Origin: Flavobacteriaceae bacterium
GTDB taxonomy: Bacteria; Bacteroidota; Bacteroidia; Flavobacteriales; Weeksellaceae
DNA length: 9,358 nucleotides
Reading direction: 5' to 3'
Assembly (NCBI GenBank): GCA_031273305.1
Contig: JAISSC010000048.1
Location: 1 to 9,358, forward strand
The position numbers were made by a program, and so were the translations under genes. Shown one piece after another: positions 1 through 7,268 of the stretch. The notes below the pieces were generated by a model that was given only the letters and a program-made list of their open reading frames with translations, searched no databases and was not told where the DNA came from. Positions within the stretch are counted from its first letter, which is position 1; each line of letters starts with the position of its first letter.

Positions 1-45
1 GCTCAGTGGTTAAATGTGATTTTTTCATACAATACAAAAGTCTAA
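1..45 (+). CDS. Possible C-terminal tail of a rightward gene (partial)
   Basis: Reading from the first base, this frame gives 14 residues (AQWLNVIFSYNTKV) and then a TAA stop at 43-45. A strong terminator hairpin begins 10 bases after that stop, which is where the end of a transcribed gene would be expected. The other forward frames are less convincing: one stops after three codons and the other runs on through the hairpin. The peptide is too short to assign to a family. The call rests on frame and terminator placement, not on homology. Confidence 0.35.
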   Translation, partial: AQWLNVIFSYNTKV

Positions 46-54
46 TTTTTCCTA

Positions 55-86
55 AACAGTTGGTGTAATTACCAGCTGTTTTTTTT
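55..86 (+). terminator. Rho-independent terminator for the gene entering from the left
   Basis: A 10-bp stem pairs AACAGTTGGT (55-64) with ACCAGCTGTT (71-80). It has one G-U pair and a 6-base loop, GTAATT, and the right arm runs into eight consecutive T (79-86). This is a textbook intrinsic terminator in the rightward direction. Read leftward, the hairpin is followed only by TTT and then mixed sequence, so it would be a weaker stop for the leftward nucleoid-protein gene that ends at 121. It may still serve both converging transcripts. Confidence 0.8.
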
Positions 87-120
87 ACCTTTTGTTGCAT
101 TTTCTAATTGAACCTGTAAA

Positions 121-1176
121 CTATAATTCGGAATTAAAATAAATCTTATAATAAAACATCTTCTTATCTTCATCATATCCCTGTTCTAAAAAATCCTCCG
201 AAGCCTCCGGCTTATTGATGTCCAGCTTGATTTGAATATGTGTATCCAGCTTAATCTCCGTTCTTATCTTTCTTTTTTCACGATTCAATGCAGGAGTAGA
301 AACATCGAAAATTTCCGAAAACTGAATGCCTGAGGTTTCAGCGTATGTTTTCTTATATAATTTAAATTCCTCCACTACATTATAGTCCTCTAATAATTCT
401 TTTTCCAATACTTCTTCCGTAATGGTCTCATTTGCATTAAACATTTGCAAACAATTGCCAATAAACTCCGTTTGAATCTTTTTACCTTTTTCCTCAAAAA
501 TTACCTGTTGCGAAAAGTCGGAGAGTAAATTGATATAATTTTTGGTCTGATAAGAATCATCCTTAACATAGTCGACCTCCAGAAAGGATTTTTTCCAATA
601 TTCCGATTCTGCATGAGCATCATCGTATGTCATAACCAGATAACCATCTTCTTTTTGGGTATTAAGGATGAGGCATCCCTTATCTATGGAAGAATCTAAT
701 CTGTATCCTTTCTGTATGGCGCATTCTACAATATCCGCGTGCTTGAAGCGAAGAAATTTATTTTTATTTTCCAGTTTGAAAATTCCGATTCCTGAGATTT
801 TTGATTCCTGTCCGGTGTCAATATCCTCCAAAAAAGCAATAAAAACTTCTCCTGCTTTTATCTGGGGATGGTTAGACCTTTCAAACAGATGATCCAGAAC
901 TTTATCTGAAAATTCAACAAAATCTATTGACGCTTCAAAGATTTCTTTACATAAGGAATATAAAATATTGAAATTTATATCCTTAGTGTAATGAGTAAAT
1001 TGATAAAATTCGGATTGTTTTTTAAAAGGAGAGATAAAAAAAGGCTGAATTTCTTCCTCTTCTTTCTCAGTCAGGTGGAACAAATCTCCGGCATAAATAT
1101 TCTTTTCTTCACGTATTTTATTCCCTACAAACTGTAAGGTTAGCTTTGAAATAACGGCATTTTTAAGGTTAATCAT
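121..1176 (-). CDS. Nucleoid-associated protein, NdpA/YejK (37-kDa NA37) family
   Basis: This gene encodes 351 residues, close to the usual 335-350 of the NA37/YejK family. Members were described as abundant nucleoid-associated proteins in Escherichia coli; their molecular role is poorly defined, and in Bacteroidota it is essentially untested. The N-terminus (MINLKNAVISKLTLQFVGNK) has the family's 'ISKLxLHxVGNK'-like opening. A middle stretch around residues 110-140 (VFIAFLEDID... GIGIFKLENKNKFLRF) matches the family core, in which a protein of this type reports its own 'K-E-N-K'-like strand. There is no signal peptide and no transmembrane segment, so a cytoplasmic location is inferred. The ATG start lies 27 bases downstream of a good TAnnTTTG promoter box. 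The gene stands alone, divergent from porZ. The family call comes from recognising the sequence; a DNA-binding role is inferred from the family. Confidence 0.8.
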   Translation of the reverse strand: MINLKNAVISKLTLQFVGNKIREEKNIYAGDLFHLTEKEEEEIQPFFISPFKKQSEFYQFTHYTKDINFNILYSLCKEIFEASIDFVEFSDKVLDHLFERSNHPQIKAGEVFIAFLEDIDTGQESKISGIGIFKLENKNKFLRFKHADIVECAIQKGYRLDSSIDKGCLILNTQKEDGYLVMTYDDAHAESEYWKKSFLEVDYVKDDSYQTKNYINLLSDFSQQVIFEEKGKKIQTEFIGNCLQMFNANETITEEVLEKELLEDYNVVEEFKLYKKTYAETSGIQFSEIFDVSTPALNREKRKIRTEIKLDTHIQIKLDINKPEASEDFLEQGYDEDKKMFYYKIYFNSEL

Positions 1177-1203
1177 TTATAAATATTATTTATATTATGT
1201 AGA

Positions 1204-1211
1204 CAAATATA
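1204..1211 (-). promoter_or_regulatory. Bacteroidota-type -7 promoter box for the nucleoid-associated protein gene
   Basis: On the minus strand these bases read TATATTTG, an exact match to the TAnnTTTG box recognised by the primary sigma factor of Bacteroidota. The start codon at 1176 lies 27 bases downstream, so transcription would begin near 1197 with a leader of about 20 nucleotides. No clear TTG/TTTG -33 element lies at the expected distance upstream, which is an AT-only stretch. Confidence 0.55.
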
Positions 1212-1277
1212 AGTTTTATTTATAAAAATAGTAATTTTACGTTTTGAATATATATTGTATATGCTTAACTGTCTTTT

Positions 1278-3515
1278 ATGAAAAAACTCTTATTTCTACT
1301 GTTTATCCCGGTCTTGTGTTATCCGCAAAACTCCCGGTGGACAGACTATTTTTCTTATTTCAACGTAAAAACTATCACTAAAGTAAATAATCTTCTGTTT
1401 TGCGCTACGGAAAACGGATTGTTTTCTTATAATGAAGCTACCGGAGAGATAAAAAAGTTTTCAAGGGTAAACGGATTGAATGAGGTAAAGATTACTGCCT
1501 TTGCCTACAATCAGGATAAAGATGCTATGGTTGTAGGGTACGACAACGGAAAGCTGGATGTGATAAAACAGAATAAAATTAATTTAATCGTTGATATTCC
1601 TTTTGAACAGAACTATCAGGGAGATAAGAAGATAAACCACATCTACACGGAAGGGAACTATGCTGTCCTTTCTATGGATTTTGGAATTACCATTTTTGAT
1701 TTGGAGAGATTAGAATTTAAGGAGACCTGTTATTTTAGACAGGGGTTTACTTATTTTAAGGTAAACCGTTCCGTTATACTCGACAACATTATATATGCTG
1801 CCTCCGGCAACGGTATCTATTCTCATGTTATTGATGGAATGATTCCGAACTTTTCAGCATGGGATTTATATGGAGCAGGAATTAATTTTAACCACATTAC
1901 AAAAAACAATACTACTCTTATTACCGAATCCAACAACACAGTGTCAAAGAGTGATGATGTAGGTGCAACATGGGAAAATGTCGGGTTTTATCCTAACCTG
2001 AATGATATTGTATCTTTACCAAACTCCATTTTGATAGTTCAACAAAATAATATTACGACATTAGATGAAAATTTTATCAATGTAAACTCGACTTCTTATA
2101 CAGATAATTTAAACACCGGATTCTATTCTAATGGAAATTTATATGCCGGAACCCAACTTAAAGGGTTATTAAAGGGGACGGAATATTTGGCTCCCGACGG
2201 TCCTTACAACAATTTTTCTTATTCTTTAAATATCGTTGATAACCGGTTATGGGTTGCTCCGGGAGGCAGAGACCTTGCTTATAATGCTCCTATTCCTTAT
2301 TTTTATGGCTACTATCATTTTAATGGCAATAACTGGGAGCATATTGATTATACCCAAGTTAATAACGAACCTTTTATAATGCAGGTAGTTCCTAACCCCT
2401 CCAACTTGAGTGAGGCTTATGTCGTATCTTATGGAAATGGTCTCCTCAAAATGGTTGATAATAATTTCTCTACAATATATAATCATACCAACGCTCCTTT
2501 TTTAGAGATTGAACGCCTTACGGGAGGGGCATTTGATAATAAAGGAAATTTAATAATAGTACAGTCTTGGGCTTTAGAAAATGGTAATGATGCCAATAAT
2601 GCTATTGTTATTAAAACTCCTGATAATCAATTTAAGTACTTAAGTCTTTTATCTAAACGTATTGATCTGGCAGGCGGAGCCATGAAGCCTTATATTGATC
2701 CTAAAGGATATATCTGGGTTCCTTCTCCCAGAAGAAACGGACTGGTTGTCTATAAATATAACAATACTCCTTTAAACACTGCCGACGATGCCATTTATCT
2801 TATAGAAAGTCAGGAAAACTTGGGAAGTCTTCCCACTAACAGTATTTTATGTTCAACTATTGACAACTCGGGAACTGCATGGATTGGGACAGATGCCGGA
2901 CTTCGGATCTTCAGAAACCCTTATTCTGCCTTAGAGAGTGGAAGTTATAATACGGAAAGAATTGTCGTTATACAGAATGGATTGGGAGAGGAAGTTTTGC
3001 GGGAAGCCCGTATCCATGCCATAGCCGTAGATGCGGCAAACAGGAAATGGATCGGGACTTTAGGCTCCGGTGTTTTTTATTTATCTGAAAATGGGGAAGT
3101 TACATTGAACAGATTTACTGTGGATAATTCTCCCCTACCCTCTAACTCGGTAACAGATATACAAATAGATAAAACAGGAGAGGTATTTTTTGTCACACCT
3201 GCCGGAATTGTTTCTTATCGTGGGGATGTTACTGACACAGGTGATGAGTTTGGTGATATTGTTGCTTATCCTAACCCTGTCAGACCGGGATATGCCGGAG
3301 ATATTACCATACGCGGTTTAGCTCATGATGCTTATGTGAAAATCACAGATGTTGCCGGAAATTTAGTTTATGAAACCCGTGCTCCGGGCGGAGTGGCTAC
3401 ATGGAACGGGAACAATTTCAATAACAAACCTGTTGCTTCCGGAGTATATTTGGTTCTCATGAGTAATTCTGACGGAAAAAAGCACGCTACCACCAAAATC
3501 GCTATTATCAGATAA
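1278..3515 (+). CDS. porZ: PorZ-like type IX secretion system protein (beta-propellers plus C-terminal sorting domain)
   Basis: This gene encodes 745 residues. Residues 1-16 (MKKLLFLLFIPVLCYP) are a Sec signal peptide. The body has repeated propeller-blade strands of the 'two-component regulator propeller' type, for example around YNEATGEIKKFSRVNGL, WIGTDAGLRIF and KWIGTLGSGVFYLSENGEV. The last ~85 residues form a type IX C-terminal domain: it opens with VAYPNPVRPGYAGDITIRG, has the central VKITDVAGNLVYET strand, and ends in TKIAIIR. PorZ from Porphyromonas gingivalis has the same architecture of two propellers and a CTD. There it is part of the PorU-PorV-PorQ-PorZ surface attachment complex, which joins secreted cargo to A-LPS. 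The gene lies directly before recO, a common porZ neighbour in this phylum. The architecture and neighbour make PorZ the best call; an unrelated propeller-CTD cargo protein is the main alternative. Confidence 0.85.
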   Translation: MKKLLFLLFIPVLCYPQNSRWTDYFSYFNVKTITKVNNLLFCATENGLFSYNEATGEIKKFSRVNGLNEVKITAFAYNQDKDAMVVGYDNGKLDVIKQNKINLIVDIPFEQNYQGDKKINHIYTEGNYAVLSMDFGITIFDLERLEFKETCYFRQGFTYFKVNRSVILDNIIYAASGNGIYSHVIDGMIPNFSAWDLYGAGINFNHITKNNTTLITESNNTVSKSDDVGATWENVGFYPNLNDIVSLPNSILIVQQNNITTLDENFINVNSTSYTDNLNTGFYSNGNLYAGTQLKGLLKGTEYLAPDGPYNNFSYSLNIVDNRLWVAPGGRDLAYNAPIPYFYGYYHFNGNNWEHIDYTQVNNEPFIMQVVPNPSNLSEAYVVSYGNGLLKMVDNNFSTIYNHTNAPFLEIERLTGGAFDNKGNLIIVQSWALENGNDANNAIVIKTPDNQFKYLSLLSKRIDLAGGAMKPYIDPKGYIWVPSPRRNGLVVYKYNNTPLNTADDAIYLIESQENLGSLPTNSILCSTIDNSGTAWIGTDAGLRIFRNPYSALESGSYNTERIVVIQNGLGEEVLREARIHAIAVDAANRKWIGTLGSGVFYLSENGEVTLNRFTVDNSPLPSNSVTDIQIDKTGEVFFVTPAGIVSYRGDVTDTGDEFGDIVAYPNPVRPGYAGDITIRGLAHDAYVKITDVAGNLVYETRAPGGVATWNGNNFNNKPVASGVYLVLMSNSDGKKHATTKIAIIR

Positions 3516-3518
3516 AAA

Positions 3519-4229
3519 ATGATGCGGAATACTAAGGCTTTTATCCTCTCTTATCTAAAGTATGGAGATTCTTCTTTAATTGTAAGATGTTATACGGAAG
3601 AATACGGATTCAAAAGTTTTATCTTAAAAAACTCCTTCTCCAAAAAACAGAAGAAAAGCCATTTTCTTCTTCTTTTAAATGAGGTAGACATTACTTTTTA
3701 CCCAAAGAAAAATAACTCTTTAGAGCTAATAAAAGATATTTATCAGGGATATGTTTTTAAAGATATTCACACGAACATCATAAAATCTTCTATTATTACT
3801 TTTATCGGGGAAATCTTAAATCAAACGCTTAAAAATGAAGAAACTCAGGATATTTCTCTATATAATTTCATTAAGAACAATCTAATATGTCTGGACAGTA
3901 AGGAAACTCATTTTGCGGATTTTCACCTTTATTTTTTGCTGAAATTTTCCAAATATATCGGGTTCTACCCTTTAAATTCCAATTCCGAATTTCCTTATTT
4001 TAGCTTAAAGGAGGGTACATTTTCTTTGAAAACCGATAATTTATCAAGGGAAGGAAATGCTGAACTCTGGAACTTATTATTTATCTACGATTTTAATCTA
4101 GCCGTAAATTGCTTTACTTCTTCGCAACGGACACAAATGCTGGATGAAATACTCACTTACTATGAAATGCATTTAACTAATTTTAAAAAGCCTGTTTCTC
4201 TTGATATTTTACGGTTAATATTTGAATAG
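3519..4229 (+). CDS. recO: DNA repair protein RecO
   Basis: The 236-residue product is the normal RecO size. RecO works with RecF and RecR to load RecA onto SSB-coated single-stranded gaps and also anneals complementary strands. The N-terminus (TKAFILSYLKYGDSSLIVRCYT) is the diagnostic OB-fold opening of the family. It is followed by the basic FKSFILKNSFSKKQKKSHF segment and, from about residue 75, the helical C-terminal domain. The CxxC zinc-binding cysteines of some bacterial RecO proteins are absent; the only cysteines (in RCYTEE, LICLD, NCFTS) are isolated. Two ATGs sit in tandem at 3519 and 3522, and either could be the start. The gene follows porZ after 3 bases, so it is probably co-transcribed and coupled. 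Its stop lies 10 bases from the stop of the converging mnmA. Confidence 0.93.
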   Translation: MMRNTKAFILSYLKYGDSSLIVRCYTEEYGFKSFILKNSFSKKQKKSHFLLLLNEVDITFYPKKNNSLELIKDIYQGYVFKDIHTNIIKSSIITFIGEILNQTLKNEETQDISLYNFIKNNLICLDSKETHFADFHLYFLLKFSKYIGFYPLNSNSEFPYFSLKEGTFSLKTDNLSREGNAELWNLLFIYDFNLAVNCFTSSQRTQMLDEILTYYEMHLTNFKKPVSLDILRLIFE

Positions 4230-4239
4230 GTTTACGTTT

Positions 4240-5424
4240 TCAGGAGATTACTCCACTTCCCAACAATTCGTCTTCTATGTACCATGTGGCAAACTGACCT
4301 CTGGTAACGGCTGATTGTGGTTCCCGAAACCGGATAAACACTCCTTCCTCAAACAGGTATAAAGTGGCTTTTTGTAACGCCTGCCTATATCTGATCCTTA
4401 CCTGCACTTCCAGAGGTTTTTCTAATTCGGGTTTCAAATCTTCTCTAACCCAATGAACTTCCTCTTTTTTAATAAATAAGGCTTTTTTGAACAATCCGGG
4501 ATGTTCTTTGCCTTCTCCTACGTAAATAATGTTATTTTGTACATCCGTGTCCAGAATAAAACAAGGCTCTACGTGACCTCCGACACCTAACCCTTTCCTC
4601 TGTCCGATGGTGAAATAATGTGCTCCCTGATGTTCTCCGATTATTTTACCGTCTTTTTCTTTATAAGTGATTGAGGTTGATAAATATTTCAACTCATCTT
4701 TCAGGGTGTCGAACACGGGTGTTTCTTTTTTGTATTCTTGAAAGTCAGGAAATATTTCAACTATTCTTCCTTTTTTGGGCTTTAATTGCTGCTGTAAAAA
4801 ATCAGGCAAACTTACTTTCCCTATAAAACACAATCCTTGTGAATCCTTTTTATCGGCGGTAATCAACCCTGATTCTTTTGCTATTTTTCTTACTTCGGGC
4901 TTAGTCAAATCACCGATTGGAAATAAGGATTTTGACAACTGATATTGATTTAACTGGCATAAAAAGTAGGATTGGTCTTTATTCTTATCAATCCCGGCTA
5001 AAAGTCTGTAAATTGTCTTTCCTTCCTGTTTGAAAGAACTCACTCTCGCATAGTGTCCTGTGGCTACTTTATCTGCTCCTAATGATAATGCTGCCTGCAG
5101 AAAAACATCGAATTTAATTTCTCTATTGCATAAAACATCGGGATTGGGAGTTCTTCCCTGCTCATATTCGTGAAACATGTAGTCTACAATTCTTTCTTTG
5201 TAGATGTCTGACAAATCTATTACCTGATAAGGTATTCCTAATTTTTGAGCGATCAAAAGCGCATCATTGCTGTCTTCTATCCACGGACATTCGTCTTCAA
5301 GGGTAAATTCCGCATCATTCCAATTCCGCATAAAGAGACCTATCACTTCATGTCCTTCCTGTTGCAACAGGTATGCTGCAACGCTGGAATCAACTCCTCC
5401 TGATAATCCTACAACTACTCGCAT
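4240..5424 (-). CDS. mnmA: tRNA-specific 2-thiouridylase MnmA
   Basis: This enzyme activates U34 of tRNA-Lys, -Glu and -Gln with ATP and inserts sulfur to give 2-thiouridine, using persulfide sulfur from the cysteine desulfurase relay. The 394-residue product starts with the PP-loop ATPase motif GLSGGVDSS (residues 6-14). The catalytic NPDVLCN motif carries Asp96 and Cys99. The second active-site cysteine, Cys199, lies in SQGLCFIGK. The tRNA-binding GHY (residues 123-125) and the C-terminal beta-barrel with FTIGQRKGLGVGG are also present. All key residues are intact. The ATG start puts the P-loop at the expected position. A hairpin terminator lies 18 bases upstream, between yajC and this gene, and I see no clear TAnnTTTG box in the gap. 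Expression may therefore depend on readthrough or on a promoter inside yajC. Confidence 0.96.
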   Translation of the reverse strand: MRVVVGLSGGVDSSVAAYLLQQEGHEVIGLFMRNWNDAEFTLEDECPWIEDSNDALLIAQKLGIPYQVIDLSDIYKERIVDYMFHEYEQGRTPNPDVLCNREIKFDVFLQAALSLGADKVATGHYARVSSFKQEGKTIYRLLAGIDKNKDQSYFLCQLNQYQLSKSLFPIGDLTKPEVRKIAKESGLITADKKDSQGLCFIGKVSLPDFLQQQLKPKKGRIVEIFPDFQEYKKETPVFDTLKDELKYLSTSITYKEKDGKIIGEHQGAHYFTIGQRKGLGVGGHVEPCFILDTDVQNNIIYVGEGKEHPGLFKKALFIKKEEVHWVREDLKPELEKPLEVQVRIRYRQALQKATLYLFEEGVFIRFREPQSAVTRGQFATWYIEDELLGSGVIS

Positions 5425-5439
5425 TTTTTTTACCTAATT

Positions 5440-5471
5440 AAAAAGCATACTCTAAAGAATAGGGTATGCTT
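5440..5471 (-). terminator. Hairpin terminator or attenuator between yajC and mnmA
   Basis: A 12-bp stem pairs 5443-5454 (AAGCATACTCTA) with 5460-5471 (TAGGGTATGCTT). It has one G-U pair and a 5-base loop. Read on the minus strand, the closing GC-containing arm runs into TTTTT followed by AATT. This looks like an intrinsic terminator for the leftward yajC transcript. It ends 15 bases before the mnmA start codon, so it may instead set the level of readthrough into mnmA. On the plus strand the hairpin is followed by TATTTTCGTT, a poorer tail, and no rightward gene ends nearby. Confidence 0.75.
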
Positions 5472-5495
5472 ATTTTCGTTGTTTTTCTCTATCCT

Positions 5496-5828
5496 TTATT
5501 TGGCGGGGGCATTCTCCGGATATCTGGCAACAGAGAGTTCTCTTGAAATCGCTGATTTTTCAAACTTAATTTTCCCTGCCATAGTTTCCACGATAACGCC
5601 ATCGTCCGTAACTTCTGCTACTTTCCCATGTATCCCGGAGGTAGTCACTACTCTTGCTCCTTTGTTAATGGTATCCTGAAAGTTTTTCTCTTGTTTTTGT
5701 CTCTTGGTCTGAGGTCTGATAAAAAAGAAATAAAATACTATAAATAAAAGGATCAATGGTAGAAAAGCCATCCATCCTCCTCCTTCTTGTGCTTGTTGTA
5801 AAACTATTGTTAACATATTTGAATTCAT
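5496..5828 (-). CDS. yajC: Preprotein translocase accessory subunit YajC
   Basis: The 110-residue product has the YajC layout. A short N-terminus is followed by one membrane helix at about residues 19-37 (WMAFLPLILLFIVFYFFFI), then the RPQTKRQK motif at the cytoplasmic face. A soluble domain follows with the conserved GARVVTTSGIHGKV strand and a TVETM-like segment (here VIVETMAGKIKF). YajC associates with SecDF in the inner membrane and helps the SecYEG translocon. A second ATG four codons in (5816) would give MLTIVLQQ and is an equally possible start. The upstream DUF1573 gene stops 3 bases before the first ATG, so the two are probably translationally coupled. A terminator hairpin follows. 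Confidence 0.93.
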   Translation of the reverse strand: MNSNMLTIVLQQAQEGGGWMAFLPLILLFIVFYFFFIRPQTKRQKQEKNFQDTINKGARVVTTSGIHGKVAEVTDDGVIVETMAGKIKFEKSAISRELSVARYPENAPAK

Positions 5829-5831
5829 TTT

Positions 5832-6278
5832 TTAGTTGATTTTTGCCTTAAATTTAATCATTTTAGTTTCAAAATTCCCTGAAACGGCAACTGATTTATA
5901 AACGGTTCCTTCAAAGTTTGAGGAATCAAAAGTAACTGTGATGGAGCCTTTTTTGCCGGGCGCAACCGGGTCTTTTGTATATTTAGGCGTTGTGCACCCG
6001 CATGAGGGTCTGACTTCCGAGATGATCAAAGGTCTTTTTCCTACATTGGTAAATTTAAATATATGGGTTACTTCTGCTCCTTTTTCTATTTCTTTAAAGT
6101 CATAGGTCTCTTCATCAAATTCAATAATGGATTCTTCTGTTATTTTTAGACCTCCGGTATCACTTCTTTTTCCCTGAACTTCTTCCGTTTCTTTTGTAAA
6201 GGCATCCTCTTTTTTATGGCAACTGCTTAAATTCAATGTTACCACTATTATCAAAAATACCGTTACTATTTTATTCAT
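5832..6278 (-). CDS. DUF1573 lipoprotein
   Basis: The 148-residue product begins with a lipoprotein signal peptide ending in the lipobox LSSC (residues 17-20), so Cys20 should be lipidated and the protein held at the envelope. A short charged linker leads to a DUF1573 domain from about residue 50. It starts with FDEETYDFKEIEKG and contains the signature PSCGCTTP motif with two close cysteines, followed by PGKKGSITVTFDSS, an immunoglobulin-like fold related to ASPM/SPD-2/Hydin-type domains. The biochemical function of DUF1573 is not known. Proteins of this type are common in Bacteroidota and often sit between nusB and yajC, as here. The spacing is 18 bases after nusB and 3 bases before yajC. 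Confidence 0.88.
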   Translation of the reverse strand: MNKIVTVFLIIVVTLNLSSCHKKEDAFTKETEEVQGKRSDTGGLKITEESIIEFDEETYDFKEIEKGAEVTHIFKFTNVGKRPLIISEVRPSCGCTTPKYTKDPVAPGKKGSITVTFDSSNFEGTVYKSVAVSGNFETKMIKFKAKIN

Positions 6279-6296
6279 TTACAGGTAATTTGTAAT

Positions 6297-7202
6297 TTAA
6301 ACTTTATCCATATCTTTTGCATATCTATCCAGAATACCATTGATAAAGACATTGCTCTTAGAGCTTGAATATACTTTAGCCAACTCGATACATTCATTTA
6401 TCACTACTTTTGCAGGAACTTGCGGGAAATGGTTGAGTTCTGTAAATCCCATAGCTAAAATAATTTTATCTATCTCCGCTATCCTGTCTAACTCCCAATT
6501 GTTAGACCTCTCTTCTATTATCCTTAAACTATCCTGATAATACTCAATGGTGGTTCTAAACAAATTTTGGGCAAATGAAACTCCGTCGTCTGTCCTTAGG
6601 ACTTGAATCAATGTATTAACATCTTTTCCTTTTTCCAGAGATTTGATTGTTTTTAATGTCATATTGTTGGCAATATGCACATCATCCGCCCAAGATAATT
6701 TTAATTCTTCAAACCACTCATACATAACATCGTTACTTGCTATGTATTTCAAAAATAAATTTAATACGATTCTTTTATCTAATTCGAAATCGGGTTCTTC
6801 ATTTTGCATATACTCCGAATAGCTTCTGGAAGTTTGAAGTTTTTTGAAGATCATGGCAGGATAATTATTATTCAAATGCCAGGATAATTCCAAATGTTTG
6901 TCTGAATGTTCTTTTCTTGCTTTATTATTTTCTAATAAATCAAAAATTTCATTTTTGACAAACTTAAGATTCGGATTCTTCTCCTCTTCTGTTGCAAATC
7001 GTTTTTGCTTTTTTCTTTCAATTACTTCGAGAGCATACTCTCTTACAGCTAACAGTAGATTCAATTCATAGACATATAAGTCATAAATTTCTGCTATTGA
7101 CTGAAACATTCTTTTTTCTACGTATTCTATTTCATTCCCTCCTATGTTATATGCATAAAGGGCTTGTAGTATTTTTTCTCTAATTTGTCTTCTTCCTAAC
7201 AC
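6297..7202 (-). CDS. nusB: Transcription antitermination factor NusB (long Bacteroidota form)
   Basis: NusB binds boxA RNA together with NusE/S10 and supports rRNA transcription and processing. The product is 301 residues, about twice the roughly 140 of E. coli NusB, as is usual in Bacteroidota. The first residues (LGRRQIREKILQALYAYN) match the start of a NusB fold. A helical, charged insertion occupies about residues 30-180. The canonical core returns near the C-terminus with DKIILAMGFTELNHFPQVP and then VVINECIELAKVYSSSKSNVFINGILD. The start codon is GTG (7202-7200), chosen because it gives the conserved LGRRQ opening directly; no in-frame ATG upstream is visible. It begins 67 bases after secG, the longest gap in this leftward run, and I see no exact TAnnTTTG box in that gap. 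Confidence 0.93.
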   Translation of the reverse strand: MLGRRQIREKILQALYAYNIGGNEIEYVEKRMFQSIAEIYDLYVYELNLLLAVREYALEVIERKKQKRFATEEEKNPNLKFVKNEIFDLLENNKARKEHSDKHLELSWHLNNNYPAMIFKKLQTSRSYSEYMQNEEPDFELDKRIVLNLFLKYIASNDVMYEWFEELKLSWADDVHIANNMTLKTIKSLEKGKDVNTLIQVLRTDDGVSFAQNLFRTTIEYYQDSLRIIEERSNNWELDRIAEIDKIILAMGFTELNHFPQVPAKVVINECIELAKVYSSSKSNVFINGILDRYAKDMDKV

Positions 7203-7268
7203 AATGATAAACTTTTGAGAACTTTCTGATTAATAATTTAGTGTTAATATATCTATATATATGTTGTT

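Noticed and set aside
1..16. GCTCAGTGGTTA resembles the D-arm of a tRNA gene
   Set aside because: No anticodon arm, T-arm (GGTTCRA) or acceptor pairing follows in the next 60 bases, so it is not the edge of a rightward tRNA gene.
1141..1148. TAGCTTTG on the plus strand matches the TAnnTTTG promoter box and could drive porZ
   Set aside because: It lies inside the coding start of the divergent gene, over 120 bases from porZ, with no -33 element at the right distance. A chance match is likely.
2247..2486. Minus-strand open frame inside porZ
   Set aside because: It has no recognisable motif and lies wholly within the well-supported porZ frame; it looks like an antisense shadow.
7245..7262. ATATAT palindrome between secG and nusB as a terminator
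   Set aside because: The stem would be only A-T pairs and no T-run follows in the leftward direction, so it should not terminate transcription.
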